Positions 54,545 to 63,718 of a DNA stretch of 64,000 nucleotides are shown in pieces (position 1 is the stretch's first letter; the number at the start of each line of letters is the position of its first letter). A program made the position numbers and the translations under genes. The stretch covers positions 1 through 64,000 of the forward strand of contig JBLIGQ010000010.1 of the NCBI GenBank assembly GCA_047636995.1, in the 5' to 3' direction. This stretch comes from JAQWQB01 sp047636995 (GTDB lineage Bacteria; Bacteroidota; Bacteroidia; Flavobacteriales_D; Sanyastnellaceae). The notes below the pieces were generated by a model. That model ran no database searches. It saw only the letters and a list, made by a program, of their open reading frames with translations, and was not told the DNA's origin.

Positions 54545-55102
54545 ATGCTCAATCCGAAAGTTGCACAACGGTACGCTAAATCGCTCATTGGACTCTCTGC
54601 AGAACGCAACGAGACTGATGCAGTTGAGAAGGACATGAATCTTATTCTTGTCACTTTGGAAGAAAGCAGAGACTTGCGTCTTTTGCTCCAGAGCCCTGTG
54701 GTTAGCACAGACAAGAAGGAAAAAGTCCTAGACGCTATTTTTGGTGATCACATCACCGATATGACGAAAGGATTTGTAAGGATCTTAACTTCCAAAGGCC
54801 GTGAATCGCTTCTTTTGGAAGTATCAACGCGCTTTATTGAACTTGTTAAACAAGGTAAAGGCATCCTTACTGCTAAAGTGATTACTGCAACCAAACTTTC
54901 TGATGCAGATCGTGTTACTATCCATAAGATGGTAGCTGACATGAATCAGGGAACTGCAGAAATCGAAGAGGTAATAGACCCAAATATTGTAGGTGGGTTC
55001 ATCTTGAAAGTTGAAGATAAAATGATTGATGCTTCGGTAACTTCGCAGTTACGTAAGCTTCGTCGAAACTTCACTGATAAGAGCTATCAACCGTCAATCT
55101 AA
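54545..55102 (+). CDS. atpH: ATP synthase F1 subunit delta (185 aa)
   Basis: N-terminus VAQRYAKSLIGLSAE and C-terminal VDPNIVGGFILKVEDKMIDA-like signature (here IDPNIVGGFILKVED) typical of delta/OSCP. It connects the b stalk to the F1 head. It follows atpF by 5 bp. Confidence 0.93.
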   Translation: MLNPKVAQRYAKSLIGLSAERNETDAVEKDMNLILVTLEESRDLRLLLQSPVVSTDKKEKVLDAIFGDHITDMTKGFVRILTSKGRESLLLEVSTRFIELVKQGKGILTAKVITATKLSDADRVTIHKMVADMNQGTAEIEEVIDPNIVGGFILKVEDKMIDASVTSQLRKLRRNFTDKSYQPSI

Positions 55103-55146
55103 ACATTTAAAAATCGCATTCTTTTGAATGCACCAAACGTCATTCA

Positions 55147-56724
55147 ATGGCTGATTTGAAACCCGCAGAAGTATCTGCAATTCTCAGAGAACAGCTTTCA
55201 GGCATTAAGTCTGAGGCTGAGCTAGAAGAGGTAGGAACTGTTCTCCAGATTGGAGATGGTATTGCCCGTATCTACGGATTGTCTAATGTACAATCAGGAG
55301 AGCTTATCGAATTTGAGAATGGTGTTCGCGGAATCGCACTGAACCTCGAAGAAGATAACGTTGGAGCTGTATTACTTGGAGCTTCAGGTGAGTTGAAAGA
55401 AGGTTCAAGCGTAAAACGTACCGGACAAATTGCGTCTATTCAAGCAGGTAAAGGGCTTCTTGGTCGTGTTGTAAACACACTAGGACAGCCAATTGATGGA
55501 AAAGGACCTATCGCAGGTGAGCTCTATGAGATGCCTATCGAGCGGAAAGCACCGGGTGTTATCTATCGTCAGCCAGTTACTGAGCCGCTTCAAACAGGTA
55601 TCAAAGCAATTGATGCAATGATTCCAGTAGGAAGAGGCCAACGCGAGTTGATCATTGGTGATCGTCAAACAGGTAAGACTACCGTTGCGATTGACACGAT
55701 CATCAACCAGAAAGAATTTTATGACAGAGGCGAGCCTGTATACTGTATCTATGTGGCCATTGGTCAGAAAGGTTCAACAGTAGCGGGAATCGTTAAGACA
55801 TTGGAAGACGCAGGAGCAATGGACTACACGGTAGTAGTTGCTGCATCTGCTGCTGATCCAGCAACACTTCAGTTTTACGCACCGTTTACAGGAGCTGCAA
55901 TTGGAGAGTTCTTCCGTGATACAGGTAATCCTGCATTGATTGTTTTTGATGATTTGTCAAAGCAAGCAGTAGCTTACCGTGAAGTTTCTCTTCTTCTTCG
56001 TCGTCCTCCAGGTCGTGAGGCTTACCCAGGAGATGTGTTTTACTTACACAGCCGCCTCCTAGAGCGCGCTGCGAAGATAATTGCTACAGACGATATCGCT
56101 TCTCAAATGAATGACCTTCCGGCTTCATTGAAAGGAATTGTTAAAGGTGGTGGATCATTGACGGCTTTGCCAATCATTGAAACACAAGCAGGAGATGTTT
56201 CGGCTTACATTCCAACGAACGTAATTTCGATTACTGACGGACAGATTTTCCTTGAGTCGAGTTTGTTCCTTTCAGGAGTACGTCCTGCTATTAACGTAGG
56301 TATTTCGGTATCTCGTGTAGGAGGAAATGCTCAGATTAAGTCAATGAAAAAGATTGCGGGTACATTGAAGCTTGATCAAGCTCAGTTCCGTGAACTTGAA
56401 GCTTTTGCAAAGTTTGGGTCTGACCTGGATGAAGCAACGAAGGCTGTTATTGAGAAAGGTGCACGTAACGTTGAAATCTTGAAGCAAGGGCAAAATGCTC
56501 CTATGACTGTAGAAGAGCAAATCGCCATTATTTTTTGTGGTACGAAGGCACTTCTAAACAAGGTTCCAGTGAACAAGGTTAGAGAGTTCGAAGTAGAGTA
56601 CTTGAGTTACCTACGTAATAAGCACCGTGATGTGCTTGATACGTTGAAGGCAGGGAAGCTTACCGAGGAGGTAACGGACACGCTGAAGAAGGTTTGTAAA
56701 GAAATGACTGCCAAATACGCATAA
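55147..56724 (+). CDS. atpA: ATP synthase F1 subunit alpha (525 aa)
   Basis: P-loop GDRQTGKT, the alpha N-terminal crown (GIARIYGLSNVQSGELIEF), and the family signature PAINVGISVSRVGGNAQ. It is full length and lies 2 bp before atpG. The non-catalytic nucleotide-binding subunit. Confidence 0.96.
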   Translation: MADLKPAEVSAILREQLSGIKSEAELEEVGTVLQIGDGIARIYGLSNVQSGELIEFENGVRGIALNLEEDNVGAVLLGASGELKEGSSVKRTGQIASIQAGKGLLGRVVNTLGQPIDGKGPIAGELYEMPIERKAPGVIYRQPVTEPLQTGIKAIDAMIPVGRGQRELIIGDRQTGKTTVAIDTIINQKEFYDRGEPVYCIYVAIGQKGSTVAGIVKTLEDAGAMDYTVVVAASAADPATLQFYAPFTGAAIGEFFRDTGNPALIVFDDLSKQAVAYREVSLLLRRPPGREAYPGDVFYLHSRLLERAAKIIATDDIASQMNDLPASLKGIVKGGGSLTALPIIETQAGDVSAYIPTNVISITDGQIFLESSLFLSGVRPAINVGISVSRVGGNAQIKSMKKIAGTLKLDQAQFRELEAFAKFGSDLDEATKAVIEKGARNVEILKQGQNAPMTVEEQIAIIFCGTKALLNKVPVNKVREFEVEYLSYLRNKHRDVLDTLKAGKLTEEVTDTLKKVCKEMTAKYA

Positions 56725-56726
56725 TC

Positions 56727-57611
56727 ATGTCAGGAGGGCTTAAAGAAGTACGTAATAGAATTGTCTCGGTTCAATCTACGAGTCAAATCACGCAGGCTAT
56801 GAAAATGGTTTCTGCCTCGAAGTTACGCCGTGCCCAAGACGCGATTGTTCGTATGCGTCCGTATGCTGAGAAGCTTCAAGACATCCTTGCCAATGTGAGC
56901 TCTAGTCTTGATTCTTCAGAAGGAGTTTATTCAGAAGAACGTGAGGTCAAGAATGTTCTTATGGTTGCTATTACTTCGAACAGGGGTTTGTGTGGCGGAT
57001 TCAACAACAATGTAATTAAGCGTATCAAACATTTGATCGCCTCTGATTATACTGGAGTTAATGTGAGTGTGCTTGCGCTTGGGAGAAAGGCAAATGATGC
57101 TTTTGCGAAACTCGGAATCATCACAACCAAAGGCTTTAGTGATGAGCCTCACACCATTTATGGTGATCTTACTTTCGATGCTACCTCTGAGGTGGCGCAG
57201 TCCATTATGGATCAATTTGTAGCTGGTGACTATGATAAGGTTGTAATTGTTTACAATCGATTCAAGAATGCGGCAACTCAAATTCTTTGCACAGAGCAGA
57301 TGCTTCCTGTGGTTCCTTTAGAAACAGAGGGTGAAGTTCCTGTGGCAGCAAATGATTACATTTTTGAGCCAAATCGAAAAGACATCATTGAACGCATCAT
57401 TCCGAACTCATTGAAAGTTCAACTGTTTAAAGCTCTTTTAGATAGCTACGCTTCTGAACATGGGGCCAGAATGACGGCAATGCACAAGGCAACTGACAAT
57501 GCGAATGACTTGGTTAAAGAGCTTAAGTTGAGATACAACAAGGCTCGTCAAGCGGCAATTACGAATGAAATCCTTGAAATTGTGGGCGGTGCTGAAGCAC
57601 TGAACGGATAA
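56727..57611 (+). CDS. atpG: ATP synthase F1 subunit gamma (294 aa)
   Basis: N-terminal helix VRNRIVSVQSTSQITQAMKM and C-terminal ARMTAMHKATDNANDLVKEL, which form the rotor shaft. It is the last gene of the cluster; atpD (beta) and atpC (epsilon) do not follow, and a terminator closes the transcript. Confidence 0.95.
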   Translation: MSGGLKEVRNRIVSVQSTSQITQAMKMVSASKLRRAQDAIVRMRPYAEKLQDILANVSSSLDSSEGVYSEEREVKNVLMVAITSNRGLCGGFNNNVIKRIKHLIASDYTGVNVSVLALGRKANDAFAKLGIITTKGFSDEPHTIYGDLTFDATSEVAQSIMDQFVAGDYDKVVIVYNRFKNAATQILCTEQMLPVVPLETEGEVPVAANDYIFEPNRKDIIERIIPNSLKVQLFKALLDSYASEHGARMTAMHKATDNANDLVKELKLRYNKARQAAITNEILEIVGGAEALNG

Positions 57612-57634
57612 CAAGAATCTATATAACATTTAAA

Positions 57635-57662
57635 AGCACTCTGAAAAGGGTGCTTTTTTTTT
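57635..57662 (+). terminator. Rho-independent terminator after atpG
   Basis: Stem AGCACTCT / AGGGTGCT with a GAAA loop, followed by nine or more T. It ends the ATP synthase transcript and separates it from the histidine kinase gene. Confidence 0.9.
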
Positions 57663-57736
57663 GCCCATTACTAGCATGATATTTGTTGTACTGGTCACAC
57701 GCATGAAAAGAATTTCATGGCGTATCTTTCGAACTC

Positions 57737-59206
57737 ATGGCCAGAATAGCATTCCGTTTAACTCTTCGTCAGCGCATCTATTTTTCGATGTTGACTCTAA
57801 TCCTTCTCTCTTTCATTGTGACGGGCATAACCGCCTTTTATAATTTTAAGAACCAAGAAGAGGAGTACAACCTTTCGCGACTGAGCAGAAAAGAGATGGC
57901 AGTGCAGGAGAGCATGGGGTATTTTTTAGCCACGAATGGCGGATTTATGGCAACAGATTCTGTTCCTATTTTCTTTTCAGATAAGGTGTGCGAATTAGCA
58001 GACGTCCATGGTTTAGCTATTAATTTCTATACTCTGCGGGGCGATTTGCTGATTAGCTCGAGCACTACAGATTTTGATGCGTTGGGTTTCACACAGAAGA
58101 TTGAGTACTCTGTAATGAAGCAACTCTCCATGGGTAACTCCAGAGCAGAGTTGGCTAAGGACATAGACCACGGCACCTACATTATGGCGTATTGGTATTT
58201 CCGGGATATAGAAGGGAAACCTATTGCTATCACGAATGTGAGGTATGATAAGAAAGAAGTTGACGAAGGCGAGCTAAGATCGTTTCTTGGTCAACTTACG
58301 CAGATCTATGTCTTATTGTTTGTAGGGGCAAGTCTTTTGGCTTTTGTACTCTCTAACTACATTACATCCTCCCTGCAAAAGGTTGGCAAGCGGATGCAAG
58401 CGCTTGAGTTGGGTAAGAGAAATGAACCACTTGAGTGGCAGAGTGATGACGAAATTGGCGCTTTGGTGAAGGAGTACAACCGAATGATGAAGGAGGTTGA
58501 GCATTCAGCAAGTGTTTTGGCGCGTAGCGAAAGAGAAAGCGCTTGGCGCGAAATGGCGAAACAGGTGGCGCACGAGATAAAGAACCCCTTAACGCCTATG
58601 AAGCTCCGCGTTCAGCATCTAAGTAGATCTTATGATGTAAATGACGAAAATTTTCCTGTTAAGCTCGGGGCGTTTCGTGATGCGATGATTGAGCAAATAG
58701 ATGCGTTGTCAAAAATTGCGAGTGAGTTTAGCAATTTCGCCAAAATGCCAAAGGCACAGAACGAGGTGGTGAACCTTCAGGAAATTATCTCTGGCTGCTT
58801 TGATCTTTTTGATAAATCTGGGGGAGTTGAAATAACATATGACAACCATATAGAAGGTGCGGCTTTGGTCTATGCAGACAAGGACCAAATGATTCGCGTT
58901 TTCAATAACCTAGTGAAAAACGCCATCCAAGCTATCCCTAAGGAGGCAAATGGCGCCATTCAAATCAGGCTTAAGATGCAAGGCGAAGAGGTTATAGCTG
59001 AGGTTTGTGATAACGGGAGTGGGATACCAGAGGAGATGCGCTCAAAGATTTTTGAACCTAATTTCACCACGAAGTCAACAGGAACAGGTTTGGGTTTAGC
59101 AATGGTTCAAAACATCATCAATCAAGCCAATGGCGAAATCAGTTTTGCAACATCTGAAAATAAAGGAACCTGCTTCAAAATTCGATTGCCCCTTTATTCA
59201 GAGTGA
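57737..59206 (+). CDS. Membrane sensor histidine kinase, NtrY-like (489 aa)
   Basis: Two membrane helices (YFSMLTLILLSFIVTGITAF, ~15-35; IYVLLFVGASLLAFVLSNYI, ~190-210) around a ~150-residue extracytoplasmic sensor, then HAMP, HisKA with the histidine in AHEIKNPLTPMKLRVQHL, and GHKL ATPase boxes (NLVKNAIQAI, DNGSGIP, GTGLGLAMV). The HisKA wording is that of NtrY-type kinases. No response regulator is adjacent, so it is an orphan kinase here. Its end overlaps the convergent cyclase gene by 13 bp. Confidence 0.9.
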   Translation: MARIAFRLTLRQRIYFSMLTLILLSFIVTGITAFYNFKNQEEEYNLSRLSRKEMAVQESMGYFLATNGGFMATDSVPIFFSDKVCELADVHGLAINFYTLRGDLLISSSTTDFDALGFTQKIEYSVMKQLSMGNSRAELAKDIDHGTYIMAYWYFRDIEGKPIAITNVRYDKKEVDEGELRSFLGQLTQIYVLLFVGASLLAFVLSNYITSSLQKVGKRMQALELGKRNEPLEWQSDDEIGALVKEYNRMMKEVEHSASVLARSERESAWREMAKQVAHEIKNPLTPMKLRVQHLSRSYDVNDENFPVKLGAFRDAMIEQIDALSKIASEFSNFAKMPKAQNEVVNLQEIISGCFDLFDKSGGVEITYDNHIEGAALVYADKDQMIRVFNNLVKNAIQAIPKEANGAIQIRLKMQGEEVIAEVCDNGSGIPEEMRSKIFEPNFTTKSTGTGLGLAMVQNIINQANGEISFATSENKGTCFKIRLPLYSE

Positions 59207-59961
59207 GCTTTGTAAATCATAGGTCTGCTTGGTGTTGCGTCATTCACAAAGGGGGCTGTTTGCAGGTTCAGGAGGTAGAGGCCGTCAATGATTTGAGCAG
59301 GAATGTAAACGAGCTCAGTAATTGTGGCGTTTTTCCTTGGCGCATTTGGCAGACCCCAAAAGGCATGATGGGCTTGCAACACTCCACCATCGACTTCACG
59401 ATCTACACTTGGCAAGTCCAAGATGAGATGTTTCACTCCCTTCTGAACGAGTTTTAAGGCTGTTTTGAGAGACAAGTACGGTGGATTGGTATCATTGTAT
59501 ACCTGTGTCAGTTTCGCGCCAGAATTTGGTATTGTTCGTAGAATTAACGCTTCAGGTAAGATTCCATCTGGAATTTGGTTTGACTCAATAACGAGATCAC
59601 CTATTTCTGACCCTTTTTCTTCGCCCTTGCTAACGGTTGGTTCAACAGTAATAAGTTGGGCAATGCAATGAAAATCATGAAAGAGTTCATTGATTGAGTG
59701 CACTTCTTTGGTGATGTGACCAAGACATTCAGTGTGGGTTCCGTGTCCGTGTGGGTTAAAAGCAATGGATCTAAAGTTAACACTTCCGCCTTCTGCAACA
59801 CTTCCAACCCAACCATCTGCTCGCACGGTCTCAATGGTAATTTCTGGAACGTACCAAGCTGCCAGTCTGTTAGGACCGGCGACCAATGGAATGGAAAGGT
59901 CATAACCTAATGATAGGTCAGCTGAATAATTCTTGCCGTTGAAAGAGAAAAGTGTTTTCAT
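59194..59961 (-). CDS. Cyclase-family (kynurenine formamidase-like) hydrolase (255 aa)
   Basis: The metal-binding motif HGHGTHTECLGH and the later LDLPSVDREVDGG region place it in the putative cyclase family, which includes KynB-type arylformamidases. The start is ATG 59961. Other tryptophan-degradation genes are not nearby, so the substrate is open. Confidence 0.82.
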   Translation of the reverse strand: MKTLFSFNGKNYSADLSLGYDLSIPLVAGPNRLAAWYVPEITIETVRADGWVGSVAEGGSVNFRSIAFNPHGHGTHTECLGHITKEVHSINELFHDFHCIAQLITVEPTVSKGEEKGSEIGDLVIESNQIPDGILPEALILRTIPNSGAKLTQVYNDTNPPYLSLKTALKLVQKGVKHLILDLPSVDREVDGGVLQAHHAFWGLPNAPRKNATITELVYIPAQIIDGLYLLNLQTAPFVNDATPSRPMIYKAHSE

Positions 59962-59970
59962 AGAAAAAGA

Positions 59971-59996
59971 AAAAGCGCCTCCTAGGAGACGCTTTT
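59971..59996 (-). terminator. Terminator after the lipoprotein gene, immediately upstream of the cyclase gene
   Basis: Stem AAAAGCGTCTC / GAGGCGCTTTT (minus strand, CTAG centre), then a T-rich tract. It lies 23 bp after the stop at 60020 and about 10 bp before the ATG at 59961, so the cyclase gene's ribosome site abuts the terminator and its promoter must be very close or within this segment. Confidence 0.7.
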
Positions 59997-60019
59997 AAAG
60001 TTATGTAAAGGGATTGTAA

Positions 60020-60889
60020 TTAGTTACAACCCATCGTTCCGAATCCAGAGACAAGCTCAAAATCAATGTCTTCATCATCTTCAAGGGAATCAAAGATCTC
60101 AAGAAGACCTAGATATTCACCAGTGAAAGACATGTCACCACCAGATACGTTCAACGTACCCTCAGCAGAGAAATAGAGATTGAAATTTTGGAAGTCAAGT
60201 ACATAAGAGAATCCTTTTTCACCTAGATTGTCAAGATCATCTTCAAGATCTTCAAGCCAGTTAAGGATTTCATATGTTCCAGAAGCTTCGTTGTCATAGA
60301 CAAAGTACATTGCATATCCGTGGAAGAAGTCTGAAAAATCAGCATCTTCATCGAAATCATCGTTCAATAGTGCGTCAAAATCTCCTCCGATACCAAGGAC
60401 CATAGAGATGCCGTCAAAATTGCCGCCGTAATCGAAAAGATCAAGGCCAAGCGCTTCATCTGAGGCTCCGAAGCAAAATGTATAATCGATGTCAATTGTA
60501 CTCGATCCTGCAACAACAGTACCTCCAGAGTTCGCTCCGAAAGACCATGATGGAATGATTAAAATGCCGCCACCTTCAGGGCTTTCAACGAAAACAGGAC
60601 CATCTGAGTCAGAAAAGTTCCATCCATCGTTTGCGTCAGCAAAGCTGAAGTCACGTGTTTGAAGGTTGAAGCGATAGATCATACCGCGTTCTTCGTTATA
60701 GATACCGATCTCAGGCATGTTAGCCATCATTTCCTGTGCCATACGTAAATCATCTGCGTCCACCTCAATTTGTTGTGGTGCATAGTATGATCTATCAGCA
60801 TCATCTTGTTTTCCACAAGAAGCAGCAAATGTGATAACCGCGAAAAGAACGATTAAACGAAGAGAGAAATGTGTTGATACAGTTTTCAT
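60020..60889 (-). CDS. Acidic lipoprotein of unknown function (289 aa)
   Basis: Lipobox FAASCGK (Cys25). The mature protein is very acidic (EDLEDDLDNLGEKG; NDDFDEDADFSDFF) and rich in Phe/Gly beta segments. I recognise no family. It is 7 bp behind the beta-barrel gene, so they probably form an operon and may act together at the outer membrane. Confidence 0.75.
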   Translation of the reverse strand: MKTVSTHFSLRLIVLFAVITFAASCGKQDDADRSYYAPQQIEVDADDLRMAQEMMANMPEIGIYNEERGMIYRFNLQTRDFSFADANDGWNFSDSDGPVFVESPEGGGILIIPSWSFGANSGGTVVAGSSTIDIDYTFCFGASDEALGLDLFDYGGNFDGISMVLGIGGDFDALLNDDFDEDADFSDFFHGYAMYFVYDNEASGTYEILNWLEDLEDDLDNLGEKGFSYVLDFQNFNLYFSAEGTLNVSGGDMSFTGEYLGLLEIFDSLEDDEDIDFELVSGFGTMGCN

Positions 60890-60896
60890 AGTTCTA

Positions 60897-61655
60897 TTAG
60901 TTGATCAAGAAACCGAGACGGATCAAACCGTTTACAGTAGGACCAACGTTGAAAGTAGAACCATTGACGATAGCGTCTGGTGCTTCCAATGTTGCATCTC
61001 CTCCACCTGTTTCAGCAAGACTCCAAGCTGCTACATCAGAGAACTCAACTGTTGAATCACTCATGCTTGTGTTTGAGAAGCCGAAGCCCATCTCAGCACC
61101 AAGATAAATACTATCAGAAAAATAGAAGTCAAATCCAGCTAACAGATTTAATCCGATTCTTGTAAAGCCATCTTTGTCAGTTTGCGTCCAAACAACATTT
61201 TGTTCTGGTTCGCCAACATTATCAATGTCATTTGCTCCCCAAGACTCCTGTTCAGTGCTCATTCTGCCAATTCCAAAATCAAGCTCAGCTCCTACATACG
61301 GAGAAAGGCGATCTGTTCCATCGAAGTGGATTTCATACCCAGGACGAATTGTAAGATCGAATGTGCGATCATACATGTAAAGGATTGGGCTAGTAGGATC
61401 CTCAATACTCAATTCTCCTTCTTGAGATGTAACTGACTTGTCAGTTTGAGAACCAATGAATAGATTCACACGGAAAGCAGAATTTTCGTCAAGAAATGTA
61501 CGGAATCGGATTCCGCTAATAGAGATTGGGCTTCCCCCAAGTGGAGCGAACTGGAACTCAATGTTCTTGTCTCCTCCAATTTGTTTTTGAGCCTGCACGT
61601 TCGTGCCTGTTACGCAAAATAATGCGGCTGCAGCAATAATGATTGCTTTTTTCAT
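60897..61655 (-). CDS. Outer-membrane beta-barrel protein (252 aa)
   Basis: Signal peptide (IIIAAAALFCVTGTNVQAQ), then alternating strands (FRTFLDENSAFRVNLFIGSQ; SDSIYLGAEMGFGFSNTSM) and an end rich in beta residues (NGLIRLGFLIN), as in OmpA/OprF-like eight-stranded barrels. First gene of a pair with the acidic lipoprotein. Confidence 0.78.
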   Translation of the reverse strand: MKKAIIIAAAALFCVTGTNVQAQKQIGGDKNIEFQFAPLGGSPISISGIRFRTFLDENSAFRVNLFIGSQTDKSVTSQEGELSIEDPTSPILYMYDRTFDLTIRPGYEIHFDGTDRLSPYVGAELDFGIGRMSTEQESWGANDIDNVGEPEQNVVWTQTDKDGFTRIGLNLLAGFDFYFSDSIYLGAEMGFGFSNTSMSDSTVEFSDVAAWSLAETGGGDATLEAPDAIVNGSTFNVGPTVNGLIRLGFLIN

Positions 61656-61814
61656 GATAGTTGAAATTTAGTATTACGTTTCCAATGTGCAAGAAAATAA
61701 ATTAATAGCGCTTGCACAGAGTATTTTATATGGGTTATTAACAATTCAAGTTTAAGACGGCCAGAAACTAAGCACTTTAGAATGGATTGATGCCGCTTTT
61801 GCCTTGGGGCAAAT

Positions 61815-63659
61815 TTACTCTACTGTCACTGATTTCGCTAAGTTTCTTGGCTGGTCAACATTGCACCCTCGCATCAGAGCAATGTGGTAGCTGAGCAACT
61901 GCAAGGGCACCGTGGCAATCAAAGGAACTAAACAATCATCTGACTTTGGAATCTCAATGACATAGTCAGCAAGCTTCTTTACTTGGGTATCACCAACAGT
62001 CACAATGGCAATGATTTTTCCTTTTCTAGCTTTTACTTCTTCAATGTTGCTTACTACTTTTGAGTAGCTCTGACCTTGGGTTGCAATGACGAACACAGGC
62101 ATTTCCTCATCAATTAAGGCAATTGGTCCGTGTTTCATTTCAGCAGCAGGATACCCTTCTGCGTGAATGTAACTGATTTCTTTCAATTTCAGAGCGCCTT
62201 CAAGTGCTACAGGAAAAGTGTACCCTCTTCCGAGGTAAAGTGCGTTGGTTGCGTCTTTGTAAATTTCTGCAATGTGCTCGATGATGTCATTAGACTTGAG
62301 AGCTTGTTCAACCTTATCAGGGATAGAGTTGATTTCTGCGATTAGCCTGTGCAGGCGTTCTGGTTGAATTGCATTTCTTTTTTGAGCAACGGTAAGTGCC
62401 ATCAGTGTGAGCACTGTAACCTGAGCGGTGAAGGCCTTAGTGCTGGCAACTCCAATTTCTGGTCCAGCATGTGTGTAACAACCGCTATCTGTTTCTCTTG
62501 AGATTGTTGATCCAACCACGTTACAGACACCAAAGATATGTGCACCGCGTTCTTTTGCGAGTTTAATGGCCGCTAAAGTATCAGCTGTTTCGCCACTCTG
62601 AGAGATGGCAATAACAATGTCATTTTCATCGATAATCGGATTTCGGTAGCGGAATTCAGACGCGTATTCGACCTCTACAGGAATCCGTGCTAAATCTTCA
62701 AAGAGGTATTCGGCAACGAGACCAGCATGCCAAGATGTTCCGCAGGCAACAATGGTGATTCGTTTTGCATTGATCCACTTTTCTTCGAACTTTTCAATTC
62801 CAGAAAGTCTAACCATTCCTTTTTGCAGGTTCATTCTTCCGCGAAAGCAATCCTTTATTGAGCGAGGCTGCTCATAGATTTCCTTCAACATAAATGAATC
62901 GAACCCTCCTTTTTCAATGGCCTCCAATTGCATTTCAAGCTCTTGGATGTAAGGTATTTTTTCACGGTTCTGAATGGTAACGATCTTCAGACCGGTAGTT
63001 TTGCTCATCAGGGCAAGCTCTTCATCTTCTAGGTAAACCACGTTCTTGGTGTACTCTACAATTGGTGTTGCGTCAGACCCAACGAAAAACGTTCCGTCCT
63101 CGCCAATTCCAATCACAAGCGGACTACTTTTCTTGGCAGCGATCAGTTGGTCAGGATTGTTTTTATCCATAACAACAATAGCATACGCTCCAACAACCTC
63201 ATTCAATGAGATGCGCACTGCTTCGAACAGGTCTACTTTCGCATTAGATCGAACTTCCTCAATGAGGTGAGCAAGCACTTCTGTGTCAGTATCACTGGTG
63301 AATTTATGTCCGCGATTGATGAGCTCATCTTTGAGCGTATTGTAGTTTTCGATGATTCCGTTGTGAATAATCGCCAAATCTCCTGTGCCAGAAAGGTGGG
63401 GGTGGGCATTGACATCGTTTGGTGGGCCATGTGTAGCCCAACGAGTATGGCCAATGCCTACATTACCCGTGGTTGAGCTCTCCGCAACGTAGTGCTCAAG
63501 ATCAGAGACCTTTCCTTTGCATTTGTAGAGCGTAATGTCATTATTATTTAATAGAGCAACTCCTGCACTATCATATCCCCTGTATTCAAGTCTTTTCAGA
63601 CCTTTAACGAGAATTGGGTAGGCGTCTTCAGTTCCGAGGTAAGCAACAATACCACACAT
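61815..63659 (-). CDS. glmS: Glutamine-fructose-6-phosphate aminotransferase, isomerising (614 aa)
   Basis: N-terminal glutaminase with the nucleophile Cys2 (MCGIVAYLG), RGYDSAGVALL and GHTRWATHG; two SIS domains with VACGTSWHAGL and AISQSGETADT; C-terminus PRNLAKSVTVE as in GlmS. It makes glucosamine 6-phosphate for peptidoglycan and lipopolysaccharide. No glmS ribozyme is seen in the short leader. A TTTGCC/GGCAAA hairpin at 61797-61813 follows the stop and may aid termination. Confidence 0.96.
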   Translation of the reverse strand: MCGIVAYLGTEDAYPILVKGLKRLEYRGYDSAGVALLNNNDITLYKCKGKVSDLEHYVAESSTTGNVGIGHTRWATHGPPNDVNAHPHLSGTGDLAIIHNGIIENYNTLKDELINRGHKFTSDTDTEVLAHLIEEVRSNAKVDLFEAVRISLNEVVGAYAIVVMDKNNPDQLIAAKKSSPLVIGIGEDGTFFVGSDATPIVEYTKNVVYLEDEELALMSKTTGLKIVTIQNREKIPYIQELEMQLEAIEKGGFDSFMLKEIYEQPRSIKDCFRGRMNLQKGMVRLSGIEKFEEKWINAKRITIVACGTSWHAGLVAEYLFEDLARIPVEVEYASEFRYRNPIIDENDIVIAISQSGETADTLAAIKLAKERGAHIFGVCNVVGSTISRETDSGCYTHAGPEIGVASTKAFTAQVTVLTLMALTVAQKRNAIQPERLHRLIAEINSIPDKVEQALKSNDIIEHIAEIYKDATNALYLGRGYTFPVALEGALKLKEISYIHAEGYPAAEMKHGPIALIDEEMPVFVIATQGQSYSKVVSNIEEVKARKGKIIAIVTVGDTQVKKLADYVIEIPKSDDCLVPLIATVPLQLLSYHIALMRGCNVDQPRNLAKSVTVE

Positions 63660-63718
63660 ACTTTTAAAAGCTAAAGGTTAAACCCTTGGGTCAATGCGAA
63701 AGTAAGATATTCTTGGAA

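Noticed and set aside
59194..59206. Frameshift or misannotation at the kinase/cyclase junction
   Set aside because: Both proteins are complete with intact motifs; a 13-bp convergent overlap is ordinary.
63660..63718. glmS ribozyme
   Set aside because: The leader is only ~60 bp and none of the conserved ribozyme core is seen; this element is mainly known from Gram-positives.
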